Shown: piece after piece, positions 5,001 through 12,385 of the stretch
Layout: the number at the start of each line of letters is the position of its first letter
How positions within the stretch are numbered: the stretch's first letter is position 1
From: a virus
Virus record (IMG/VR): IMGVR_UViG_3300035698_012242
Location: 1 to 40,479 of that record
Reading direction: 5' to 3' (one strand)
Length of the DNA: 40,479 nucleotides
Position numbers and translations under genes: made by a program
Notes under the pieces: generated by a model
What the model saw: the letters and a program-made list of their open reading frames with translations, nothing else
Databases searched by the model: none
Told to the model about the DNA's origin: nothing

Positions 5001-7126
5001 ATAAGCAAAGGTTTCATTTTAATGTGTGGTCAGCATTTAATGATAAAGCATATGGTAAAACTCTTAATCAGAAACATCTATTTGATGATGGAAGAATACA
5101 TTATCAAAATGAATTACATGAAATAACTAAATATGGTAGAGGGTATTTTGAATTTCCAACAAATGAAGATAGATATTACATCAAGTTAGTTTCAGGTAAC
5201 AAATATTACATATTACCCAGAAAGTATATTAAACAATTACCAATCAAACCTTTAACTACACATGATGTTCACATGAAAGCTGGAGATACACAGATTTGGA
5301 AGTATATTTCAGATTGTGAACCTCTTAACCTAACACCACAACAAACAATGTCATTAAGAGAATTGGTTATCATAATTAATCCAATCACACATTCAAACGA
5401 AATGGGGTGGGAGATTCTTAAAATGATAGCATTATCTGTTGGTATTAAACTAGGTGTATGTGGAATGATTGGTTGTGTTGATAAAAATACTGAATACTTT
5501 AATGGTACAAAGTGGGTTAAGATAAGTGAATATAAAAAAGGTGATAATGTTTTACAATATAATCTTGAGGGTATAGCAGAATTAGTTAAACCATTAAAAT
5601 ATATTAAAGAACCTTGTGATAAGATGTATAAGTTTAAAACTAAATATGGTTTAGATCAATGTTTATCCCCAGAACATAGAGTTTTATATTTATCTAAAAG
5701 AGATAATCCAATGGAAATATCTTGTGAAGAAATGGTTAAAAGGCACAATGAATCTAAGATTGGATTTTCTGGCAAGGTGATTACTTCATTTAAGATGAAA
5801 CATAAAACATTTTTAAATATGTCTTTAGTAGAAATAAGATTAATGGTTGCAGTAATAGCAGATGGAACATTTCCAGATCAAAGTAATAATACTATTGTTA
5901 GACTAAAAAAAGAATGTAAAAAAGAAAGGTTAGTTAAATTACTTGATGAAGCAAACATAAAATATAAGAAATGTGATTATAAAGATGGTTATTCACACAT
6001 TAAATTTAGATCACCATTAAGATTAAAACATTTTGATGAATTATTTTATAATTGTTGTGAATGGCAATTAGAAGAGATTGGTAAAGAAGTATTATTATGG
6101 GATGGAGATGGTAAAAAAAGATATTTTACTACAAATAAAGAATCAGCAGATTTTGTTCAATATTGTTTTACTTGTTTAGGTTACAGGGCTAGTCTAACAA
6201 CTTGTGACAGAAGAGGACAAAAAAGAGGTAAATATGTAAGGAAATCTATTGATTATACTGTTCATATAACTGATAGAAATAAAGTATCAATGGCTGTTAA
6301 TGGAAATAAGAATATTATTGAAGAAGTAAAACCTGATGATGGATATAAATATTGTTTTAGTGTTCCTTCAAGTTATCTAGTATTAAGAAGAAATAATAAA
6401 ATATTTGTAACAGGTAATAGTGGAAAGAACTCTACATCTACAATATTAAGGCAAATATTAGAGAACATAGCACCAAAAGTTAAACATCCAACAATGGCTA
6501 AGTTTTACACAACACTATTGTTTAATGATTACATTAACATTGATGAATTAACTTCATGGAAGAATGCTGAAGTACAAATAATTGAAGATTTAACTGCTGA
6601 GTTTGGTGATGAAGCTCCTGACATGGATAAGTTTAGTAAGGATAAGAACAGGAGTTATGAAAAGATTAGTAACATTGCATCCAAATCTTTAACTTTTACA
6701 TTCAATCCACCAACACAAGATCATCCTTATGTATTCAAAGAGAAATTTAAAAATGCTGATAAGATACTTGATAGGTTTCCTTTATTATATATTGAAGGGC
6801 AAATAACTGAATCAATTAAAAGACCTAACAGTGCTGAAGCTAAAGTATTAATGACAGATAACTTTGTTGATATGGTGAAAATAGCAAGAGCAGTAAGTTA
6901 TTATAGACAACCTGATAATCTACAGAAACATTTACATCATTGGAACAGAGATCAGTGTGGGTTTGTAAGGAGACATTTGAGTAACATTAGTGGACTGTTG
7001 GATGTGATTGATGTGTTTTGTAATAGCCAATCTGAGTATGATAGTTATTTGATATACTTGAATAAAGCATCTGAGGATTATAGGAATTTAAATCAAGACA
7101 TGGATAAGTTTCAGGTTAAAGAATAA
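4997..7126 (+). CDS. Intein-containing P-loop ATPase, putative replicative helicase
   Basis: A 709-residue precursor. Residues 1-159 and 475-709 form the extein (394 residues after splicing). Joining them restores a Walker A GMIG-SGKNS; Walker B is INIDEL shortly after, SLTFTFNP fits sensor 1, and DRFPLL fits an arginine-finger region, so the fold is probably AAA+ or SF3-like. It sits directly upstream of the primase, so I infer a helicase-primase pair. The N-terminal about 130 residues match nothing I know. The ATG overlaps the upstream stop. Exact helicase class is uncertain; a packaging or regulatory ATPase is less likely given the context. Confidence 0.75.
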   Translation: MNKQRFHFNVWSAFNDKAYGKTLNQKHLFDDGRIHYQNELHEITKYGRGYFEFPTNEDRYYIKLVSGNKYYILPRKYIKQLPIKPLTTHDVHMKAGDTQIWKYISDCEPLNLTPQQTMSLRELVIIINPITHSNEMGWEILKMIALSVGIKLGVCGMIGCVDKNTEYFNGTKWVKISEYKKGDNVLQYNLEGIAELVKPLKYIKEPCDKMYKFKTKYGLDQCLSPEHRVLYLSKRDNPMEISCEEMVKRHNESKIGFSGKVITSFKMKHKTFLNMSLVEIRLMVAVIADGTFPDQSNNTIVRLKKECKKERLVKLLDEANIKYKKCDYKDGYSHIKFRSPLRLKHFDELFYNCCEWQLEEIGKEVLLWDGDGKKRYFTTNKESADFVQYCFTCLGYRASLTTCDRRGQKRGKYVRKSIDYTVHITDRNKVSMAVNGNKNIIEEVKPDDGYKYCFSVPSSYLVLRRNNKIFVTGNSGKNSTSTILRQILENIAPKVKHPTMAKFYTTLLFNDYINIDELTSWKNAEVQIIEDLTAEFGDEAPDMDKFSKDKNRSYEKISNIASKSLTFTFNPPTQDHPYVFKEKFKNADKILDRFPLLYIEGQITESIKRPNSAEAKVLMTDNFVDMVKIARAVSYYRQPDNLQKHLHHWNRDQCGFVRRHLSNISGLLDVIDVFCNSQSEYDSYLIYLNKASEDYRNLNQDMDKFQVKE
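5474..6418 (+). mobile_element. Intein with degenerate LAGLIDADG homing endonuclease
   Basis: Residues 160-474 of the ATPase. It starts with Cys160 (CVDKNTEYFNGTKWVKISEY, block A) and has a block B SPEHRVL with His227. Endonuclease-like motifs are IRLMVAVIADG (280-290) and EVLLWDGDG (364-372). It ends SYLVLRRNNKIFVTGN before Ser475. The penultimate residue is Gly rather than the usual His. The insertion lies inside the Walker A loop, a favoured intein site because only exact removal restores the ATPase. Confidence 0.85.
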
Positions 7127-7137
7127 GAGGTAATAGA

Positions 7138-7764
7138 ATGAGCGAATCAGATGATTCATTGTTTTACATTTACAATCAATTAGGTTACAGAGATTTAGAA
7201 TTAGCTACACAATATAAAGATAAAGAAGGTTGTTGGCAGTGGGGAAAGAGGGCTAAGTATGAAGAGGTTATGAGTTATTCACCTTCCTCAGCAGTACCTT
7301 CGATTTATCCTCTCCGTAGAACTGCTATACAATTCATGACAGATGTTAAACATAGATCAATAGCAGATGTAGAATTAATGATAGATATAGATGACCTATT
7401 AGTAAAGACTGGTGAGAAAGATTATCAATTTACATATCATGAATTTGATACAGTTGATGATAAGTTAGATTGGATCTTAACTAAATTAATAAGGAAAGGT
7501 TTAAAGCATCCAAACTTACATCCTAGTTATTGGTTATCTCACGTTAAACCTAGATCTGTATATTGGTCAGGTAATAAAGGTTATCATATATCTATAATTG
7601 TACCCTTCCTTAGATTATTAAACAAGAGGGATAGGTGTATGTTAAAACATTATTGGTTAGATGAACTTGGTGGAGATAACCAGAAAGATTATGATGGTGC
7701 ATTGATCTCTTTGGAAGGTAAGCCACATAGGAAAACAGGTAAATTAAAACGGAGGATAAAATGA
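7138..7764 (+). CDS. Archaeo-eukaryotic primase (PriS-like), small form
   Basis: A 208-residue protein with the AEP signature: catalytic MIDIDD (Asp83, Asp85), YWSGNKGYHISI at 142-153 (the sGxxGxH motif, His150), and a third-motif region DYDGALISLEGKPHRKTGKL (184-203). AEPs make RNA or DNA primers. It is at the short end for the family, with no zinc stem or C-terminal helical domain visible. AGAGGTAAT precedes the ATG. It follows the helicase-like gene by 11 nt and its stop overlaps the next ATG, so helicase, primase and the next gene are one translation unit. Confidence 0.8.
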   Translation: MSESDDSLFYIYNQLGYRDLELATQYKDKEGCWQWGKRAKYEEVMSYSPSSAVPSIYPLRRTAIQFMTDVKHRSIADVELMIDIDDLLVKTGEKDYQFTYHEFDTVDDKLDWILTKLIRKGLKHPNLHPSYWLSHVKPRSVYWSGNKGYHISIIVPFLRLLNKRDRCMLKHYWLDELGGDNQKDYDGALISLEGKPHRKTGKLKRRIK

Positions 7765-7958
7765 TAAGTATAACAAAACCAAAGAATTGGATAAGTAAAA
7801 AATTAATGAAATATTTAAAATATGAAATAATTGTAAAACCAGAACCAATCCAAATAAAACAATTAATGAAAGCTATTAATATTATGACATCTGACAGTGA
7901 TATGTTAAATAGAATCCAAAGAGCATCTGATGAAATTCATAATGAAGAAAAATGGTGA
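7761..7958 (+). CDS. Chimeric small protein carrying a copied neck-protein helix
   Basis: A 65-residue protein coupled to the primase by ATGA. Residues 1-40 are basic and unique. Residues 42-60 (MTSDSDMLNRIQRASDEI plus His) are identical to residues 107-124 of the neck/connector protein encoded at 22676-23767. The DNA is identical over 58 bp (7882-7939) in the same reading frame. The copy looks recent. Function unknown; it could be a dominant partner or competitor of the neck protein, or a recombination by-product. Confidence 0.65.
   Translation: MISITKPKNWISKKLMKYLKYEIIVKPEPIQIKQLMKAINIMTSDSDMLNRIQRASDEIHNEEKW
7882..7939 (+). repeat. 58-bp exact repeat, early-gene copy
   Basis: Identical to the reverse complement of 23394-23451 inside the neck protein gene. 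It runs from TTATGACATCTG to GATGAAATTCA with no mismatch, and sequence similarity ends abruptly on both sides. Confidence 0.95.
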
Positions 7959-8073
7959 AAAACCAGATTATTTATTATTCAAAAACAATCTAGTTTATGT
8001 TATAAATACAAATAATTATAAAGTTAAAATACCAAAAACAGATTATGGTAATTGGATAGGTTCAATTTGTTAA
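7942..8073 (+). CDS. Small hypothetical protein (43 aa)
   Basis: Begins just after the 58-bp repeat and overlaps the previous gene by 17 nt. It encodes MKKNGEKPDYLLFKNNLVYV..., mostly beta-prone, ending GNWIGSIC. No family recognised. Confidence 0.5.
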   Translation: MKKNGEKPDYLLFKNNLVYVINTNNYKVKIPKTDYGNWIGSIC

Positions 8074-8074
8074 T

Positions 8075-8194
8075 ATGAAAGAGACATATTGTAGAGATTG
8101 TGGTGAGTTAGTAGAGAAGGAGTTACATGAACTATTATTCTGTCCAGAATGTAATTGTTTTATGTATCTTGTTAATAAGAAAGAAATTAGTTGA
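8075..8194 (+). CDS. Small zinc-ribbon protein (39 aa)
   Basis: MKETYCRDCGELVEKELHEL... has CRDC and CPEC about 17 residues apart plus one further Cys, a rubredoxin-knuckle zinc ribbon. It starts 1 nt after the upstream stop. Its 3' half overlaps the frame at 8127. Confidence 0.55.
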   Translation: MKETYCRDCGELVEKELHELLFCPECNCFMYLVNKKEIS

Positions 8195-8354
8195 TTTAAG
8201 GGATGAATCTATCAAATGGATTAAAGAACTATTAAATGGTTCTAATATTAGTTGGACTGAAGAACACCCTTTTTATACTTATAGACATGATGTTTATCCA
8301 ATTGCTGATTTCTTAAAAGAAGTATTTAGTATAACTGAAGAGGAATTAGAATAA
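8127..8354 (+). CDS. Hypothetical protein (75 aa), start uncertain
   Basis: AAGGAG at 8117-8122 lies 4 nt before ATG 8127, but that start overlaps the zinc-ribbon gene by 68 nt in another frame. A TTG at 8169 would avoid part of this. The region from about residue 20 (KLVDLRDESIKWIKELLNGS...) is a clear hydrophilic coding stretch ending in an acidic helix. Function unknown. Confidence 0.5.
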   Translation: MNYYSVQNVIVLCILLIRKKLVDLRDESIKWIKELLNGSNISWTEEHPFYTYRHDVYPIADFLKEVFSITEEELE

Positions 8355-8415
8355 AATGTGGGATGAAAGAGGAATCTTTATAATAATATTAGCACATCAA
8401 GACAGGTGATAAAAT

Positions 8416-8703
8416 ATGCATAAAGCTAAACCAGAACCAGATGTATTAGATCATATATTATACTTGGTTAGATATTATCAAGATACCAATAACATAGGAG
8501 TTGTTGAATCAATACTTAATAACACTTGTTTACCTTACATTGGTAATGCGAATAGTATTGAATACAAATGTATAGATTATGAAATGAAGTTACCAGATAG
8601 ATGTAATATGACACAATATAAGACATTACTACAACAATCATTTGAAGATGCATATAAGTTAGGAATGTTTAGTCCAGATTTAGAAAGAGTTGGTAAAAGA
8701 TGA
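8416..8703 (+). CDS. Hypothetical protein (95 aa)
   Basis: Starts after AGGTGATAAAAT, a GGTGA-type site. The 95 residues appear mostly helical, with a DHILYLVRYYQD helix near the N-terminus. The stop overlaps the next ATG. No recognised domain. Confidence 0.65.
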   Translation: MHKAKPEPDVLDHILYLVRYYQDTNNIGVVESILNNTCLPYIGNANSIEYKCIDYEMKLPDRCNMTQYKTLLQQSFEDAYKLGMFSPDLERVGKR

Positions 8704-8840
8704 ATGAAAGATTAAAGGGAAAAGTTGAAGAATATACTGATAAAAAACTTGCAGAAGAAATAAGATATATATCTAATGGACCATATATTGAACTGTTAAG
8801 GAATGAAGCTATTGCAAGAATATTAATGAAGGAGATTTAA
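8700..8840 (+). CDS. Small helical hypothetical protein (46 aa)
   Basis: ATGA-coupled to the upstream gene. The 46-residue product (MNERLKGKVEEYTDKKLAEE...) is almost wholly helical and charged. Function unknown. Confidence 0.55.
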   Translation: MNERLKGKVEEYTDKKLAEEIRYISNGPYIELLRNEAIARILMKEI

Positions 8841-8841
8841 A

Positions 8842-8913
8842 ATGTGTATGTATAAAGATTCAATACCTTGTGATCAATGTCCAGACAGAGGTGATTGTGA
8901 TGAATATGATTGA
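8842..8913 (+). CDS. Very short Cys-rich peptide (23 aa)
   Basis: MCMYKDSIPCDQCPDRGDCD encodes a CDQC pair plus a third Cys close by. It overlaps the next gene by 14 nt. It could be a mini metal-binding peptide or a leader; it is small enough to be chance. Confidence 0.35.
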   Translation: MCMYKDSIPCDQCPDRGDCDEYD

Positions 8914-9025
8914 AGATCCATTCGTATGTAAAGGTTGTGGGAAAAGGAGAGATTGTGATGAGTTTCCAATATGTAATTCTTGTGGATATGATGATAAGGT
9001 AAATGATGAACGTAACAATATATAA
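8900..9025 (+). CDS. Small zinc-ribbon protein (41 aa)
   Basis: GAGGTGAT lies 4 nt before ATG 8900. The product has CKGC and CNSC spaced as a zinc ribbon, plus one Cys between them. It overlaps the next gene. Function unknown. Confidence 0.55.
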   Translation: MNMIEDPFVCKGCGKRRDCDEFPICNSCGYDDKVNDERNNI

Positions 9026-9284
9026 AAGACAAGAGTTTCAATTTAATGGTATGATACATTCAGCTAAGTGTAGAACTAAAGGTTGGTGTGATAATGATGC
9101 TTGTGGTAGGAAACAAGTAATATTTGAAAAGTTTAGAATGAAAAAGATTAAAGGTCGAATATATCCTAAGAGAATATCATTATTTAAATGTATGATCTGT
9201 AAACGTAGACATAAGAAGATTGGACCTAATAAGTTTAAATTAACAAATAAAAGAAAAAGGTTAACCAAAGTAGAAATACAATAA
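9003..9284 (+). CDS. Basic zinc-finger protein (93 aa)
   Basis: Two adjacent ATGs (9003 and 9006) follow AAGGTAA. The protein has Cys pairs at CRTKGWC, the following DACG, and CMIC, and a Lys/Arg-rich C-terminal half (KRRHKKIGPNKFKL...), so nucleic-acid binding is likely. It is the last gene of the left plus-strand block, facing the late block. Confidence 0.6.
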   Translation: MMNVTIYKRQEFQFNGMIHSAKCRTKGWCDNDACGRKQVIFEKFRMKKIKGRIYPKRISLFKCMICKRRHKKIGPNKFKLTNKRKRLTKVEIQ

Positions 9285-9332
9285 TCAATTTTCAACATAG
9301 GTGATGTGTATGAATAATACAATCTCTGGTTA

Positions 9333-9358
9333 ACCCATAAATATAAAATAAAATAATC
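9333..9358 (-). terminator. U-tract terminator of the late transcript
   Basis: Read on the minus strand, directly after the stop of the last late gene, the sequence is AAGATTATTTTATTTTATAT, a run of short U tracts without a hairpin as in archaeal termination. It separates the converging units. Confidence 0.5.
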
Positions 9359-9604
9359 TTAAAGTTTAGATTTTAAAAAACTAAAACCTGTTAAGACTAA
9401 CCTAGCCTCTGTAAGCACAGCATCAACATCATCATATATCAAAGCTTTTTCTTTTTGAGTTAATTTATTATCTTCTTTACTTTTCTGATAATCACTACTT
9501 AATTTATACACCTTCTGTAATAATAAATAATATCTACCAAATTTAATACTAAAGTTTGCTAATACTAACCCACCAAGTACAATTCCAATTTCTATTAATT
9601 CCAT
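9359..9604 (-). CDS. Small membrane protein, possible lysis (holin-like) factor
   Basis: An 81-residue protein with one N-terminal hydrophobic segment (MELIEIGIVLGGLVLANFSI) and a charged helical cytoplasmic-type tail. It is the last gene of the late unit, after the tail hub, where lysis or egress genes often lie. The single-pass topology fits some small holins, but no family match is claimed. Confidence 0.6.
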   Translation of the reverse strand: MELIEIGIVLGGLVLANFSIKFGRYYLLLQKVYKLSSDYQKSKEDNKLTQKEKALIYDDVDAVLTEARLVLTGFSFLKSKL

Positions 9605-9612
9605 TTTAATCT

Positions 9613-9819
9613 TTACCTCATAAATCGATAATTTATTTTAAAATCTTGTTCTTTATTAATTTTTCGATAATCTTCATACATTTTTAATATCACATCATTA
9701 AGGTGAAATCTATTAAAATAACTTTCTCTTATCTCATAATTTCTACCCATATAATTGATAGCATAAGCAGCACTTAAAGATAATACAATCAAACATAACT
9801 TATCAAGTTTATCTCCCAT
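9613..9819 (-). CDS. Small membrane-associated protein (68 aa)
   Basis: N-terminal hydrophobic segment CLIVLSLSAAYAINYMG (residues about 9-25), then a charged, aromatic-rich tail. It overlaps the upstream gene by 11 nt. Possible partner of the other two membrane proteins at the end of the late unit. Confidence 0.6.
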   Translation of the reverse strand: MGDKLDKLCLIVLSLSAAYAINYMGRNYEIRESYFNRFHLNDVILKMYEDYRKINKEQDFKINYRFMR

Positions 9820-10018
9820 TATATAAAAAACGATTATCTTTATATTTAAATAATTTCATGAAACCATATTCAGGATATTCAGTTTCAACTTCTAATAAAG
9901 TAATACCTTTCCTGTTAGTTAATTTGTTAACTAAATAATCAATACAATCAGCATGTTTGTCATAGGAATGTTTAGAAATAGCTTGTTTCTTTTTTAATTT
10001 ATTCTTTTTCTTTCCCAT
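9809..10018 (-). CDS. Small very basic protein (69 aa)
   Basis: Begins MGKKKNKLKKKQAISKHSYD, a strongly basic tail, followed by a compact mixed region with no membrane segment. Located in the terminal late cluster. Function unknown. Confidence 0.6.
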   Translation of the reverse strand: MGKKKNKLKKKQAISKHSYDKHADCIDYLVNKLTNRKGITLLEVETEYPEYGFMKLFKYKDNRFLYNGR

Positions 10019-10030
10019 TTAAAGGTCGAT

Positions 10031-10357
10031 TTATTTTTCAAAAAACTTGAATATAAAACCTATAACTGATGAAATACCTGCAACAACAATTGATATTATT
10101 GCAAGATTTTTAAGTGTATTTTCTTTATGATCTTTGATATGATCATCAACTAATTTATAATTACGAGCTATCTTACCTTCACCTTTAGTTAAAGCATTAA
10201 GGACAAGATCTAATTTGTCAGATTGTTTACCAACTTGGATTTCAATGCGTGAATGAGCTTTCTCATTATATTCTTTGAAATCAGTTAATTGTTGTTTAAT
10301 TGCAGCTATTTCTCCATTAATCACTGTATCTGATTCCTCGCTATCATTACTCTTCAT
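10031..10357 (-). CDS. Coiled-coil protein with C-terminal membrane anchor
   Basis: A 108-residue protein: acidic N-terminus, amphipathic coiled-coil about 15-80, and one hydrophobic segment about 84-104 (LAIISIVVAGISSVIGFIFK) ending KFFEK. This layout resembles XhlA-type phage membrane proteins linked to lysis. A TATA-like motif lies just upstream (10365-10372), but so close that a normal start site would fall inside this gene. Confidence 0.6.
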   Translation of the reverse strand: MKSNDSEESDTVINGEIAAIKQQLTDFKEYNEKAHSRIEIQVGKQSDKLDLVLNALTKGEGKIARNYKLVDDHIKDHKENTLKNLAIISIVVAGISSVIGFIFKFFEK

Positions 10358-10360
10358 TTT

Positions 10361-10416
10361 GATATATATAAATGTTTTTATTTGTATAAACTTTATTGTT
10401 AAATGTTTTTATTTTT
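10361..10416 (-). promoter_or_regulatory. Two AAATAAAAACATTTA motifs between hub and terminal genes
   Basis: On the minus strand the gap reads AAATAAAAACATTTAAC and then CAAATAAAAACATTTATATA. The second contains TTTATATA (10365-10372). The same sequence family occurs upstream of the capsid gene (27252-27270) and at 30347-30371. Confidence 0.5.
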
Positions 10417-12385
10417 ATTTGTATTGGATACTAACACTTGTAATTTCAGTTTCAACATCATCAAAAGCAATCTTCATTCTAAGATTTTTACCTTCAGTTG
10501 TAAATGTTAATCTAGTCTTATTATCAATTTCTGTATAATTTAAACCATCATCATTAGATACACTAACTGTTGCACCAGTTCTCTTACTACCATTTAATAT
10601 TAAATAAGCTTGGGTAATATTATCACTTGCAACTCTTCTTTCACTAATCCAATTACCTGATGCTTGACCAGGTATTAATCTTAATAAACTTTGAGTTATT
10701 TGAGTATTAGTTAAAGTACCAGTTTCTTCATCAAATGTATCATTAAATGCAAATCTCATTTCAAATGGATTACTACTAGTTTGATTTCTGTCTGAACCTC
10801 TACTTATAATCTGTGATACAATGTCAGGTATTCTAATAGGTTTATTCTCAACAGATACAGAAGTCATTAAACCATTGTTAGATAATGAATGTTTATAATT
10901 TCTAATTGGATATGTTCTTTCATTCAATCCGTTAGGTGGACTTCCAATATTAATCTGTTCACCAGGTTGTATTCCAGCAATCATAATGCTAGTAACATCA
11001 CCAACATTCTTTGGATCTTTATTATTACTTAATATGAAATCACCATAAACTTTAGCTTCATCATACGTTTTAATATTATCATTATTAATTATTGATTCCT
11101 TAACACCATAACTTGTTTGAGTTGGTACATCTTCAGAAGTGTATATTATCTGAACACCATCAATATCTGCACCATATACAATAATTCTATTCTTTACTGT
11201 AGTTAAATCAGGTCCAAACTCTCCAACACTTACAAGGTTATAATTCTCCATTATACCATCAGTTGAATTAATTACTGAACCTCTAAGAAAGAAATGCCAA
11301 TCTAAACTTGAATCAATGTAAGCTTCAAATCCAGCTTTATCTGTTAATTCTTTTACACATTCAAAGAAAGGTTTTTGATTCCAATTACCTGTGAATAATA
11401 CCCCAGAATTGTTAATGTTAGTTGTAGTAAATCTATCTTCACCATACGCAGTGTTTAATGATTTTAATACTTCTGAACATTCAACATCTTCAAAAGATTG
11501 AGTTACAGTTTTATCAATTAAGAATAAACCTTCAGTTCTACCTCTAACATCAATTTGATTATTAGTTGCAATAGGTTTTTCAATTCTACCTCTAAATCTT
11601 AAAGTAGTAGCAATAGTATCATAATCTGAATATAATCTTACAATTTCATTACCTGTCCAAAGGTTAGTGTATTCTTCATTAGGATTCCAAATTCTATACT
11701 TAAACTTACCAATAAATTCTGAAACTCCATCTTCAAATTCAAAAGTATCAATGAAATCTGTATAATCAATCTCATTAGGTATTTCTTCAGAAGAACTACT
11801 TGAATCAATACCACCAGAAACACCAAGTAAAAGATTACTACCATCATCATAAGTTGTTGCACCATTGTAAACTTTACTATAAATGATATCACCTGTAACA
11901 AACATATCAGTTGAATCATTTGTTGTTATACTAATTCTAAAATAATCTAAATTTGAATCTACTGGAAAATTAAATTTAGTTAATGCATCAATACTTGAAG
12001 GTGAAGTAAATGTATTATCACCAACAACAATATCATCTCTATCAATTTCCATCTGATAAAAATTTCCTGCATCTGAACCAAATCTAAAATTAACAGATCT
12101 GAATAATCCATCTGCCTGAATTTTATCTAAAGTAGCTTGATCTTTTATGAATATATCAATTGAAACTGGATTTGTTGAAACAAAATTAGTAGTTGTTGGT
12201 TCAATAGACCATCTTTTTAATTTAGATGATGTGCTAGTTAATAGACTTTGTACAGTTTGAGTTGTTGTATCATCTTGTTTTTGTACAGTAATACGATAAT
12301 TAGCTGAATATTTAGGTGGAATCCAAATTCTAATTGGTGTAATCTTTCTAGTTCTTCTACCTTTACTTCTATTTAAAGTTACCAT
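10415..12385 (-). CDS. Tail hub / baseplate-like protein
   Basis: A 656-residue protein. The middle (about 215-520) resembles phage tail hub proteins of the late-control D type: IDYTDFIDTFEFEDGVSEFI, RLYSDYDTIATTLRFRGRIE, DVRGRTEGLFLIDKTVTQSF, then a repeated-fold domain with INIGSPPNGLNERTYPIRN. The N-terminal about 200 residues and C-terminal about 100 residues are beta-rich and may bind other tail proteins or the host. It follows the large exported protein with only 1 nt between them. Hub identity is inferred from pattern and position after tape measure. Confidence 0.6.
   Translation of the reverse strand: MVTLNRSKGRRTRKITPIRIWIPPKYSANYRITVQKQDDTTTQTVQSLLTSTSSKLKRWSIEPTTTNFVSTNPVSIDIFIKDQATLDKIQADGLFRSVNFRFGSDAGNFYQMEIDRDDIVVGDNTFTSPSSIDALTKFNFPVDSNLDYFRISITTNDSTDMFVTGDIIYSKVYNGATTYDDGSNLLLGVSGGIDSSSSSEEIPNEIDYTDFIDTFEFEDGVSEFIGKFKYRIWNPNEEYTNLWTGNEIVRLYSDYDTIATTLRFRGRIEKPIATNNQIDVRGRTEGLFLIDKTVTQSFEDVECSEVLKSLNTAYGEDRFTTTNINNSGVLFTGNWNQKPFFECVKELTDKAGFEAYIDSSLDWHFFLRGSVINSTDGIMENYNLVSVGEFGPDLTTVKNRIIVYGADIDGVQIIYTSEDVPTQTSYGVKESIINNDNIKTYDEAKVYGDFILSNNKDPKNVGDVTSIMIAGIQPGEQINIGSPPNGLNERTYPIRNYKHSLSNNGLMTSVSVENKPIRIPDIVSQIISRGSDRNQTSSNPFEMRFAFNDTFDEETGTLTNTQITQSLLRLIPGQASGNWISERRVASDNITQAYLILNGSKRTGATVSVSNDDGLNYTEIDNKTRLTFTTEGKNLRMKIAFDDVETEITSVSIQYK

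Noticed and set aside
8356-8409. 17-codon frame MWDERGIFIIILAHQD...
   Set aside because: Too short to support, lacks a good ribosome-binding site and only fills a small gap.
9359-10357. Endolysin or cell-wall hydrolase
   Set aside because: No lysozyme, amidase or peptidase motif is seen in these or other late genes; only small membrane proteins occur, so lysis roles stay tentative.
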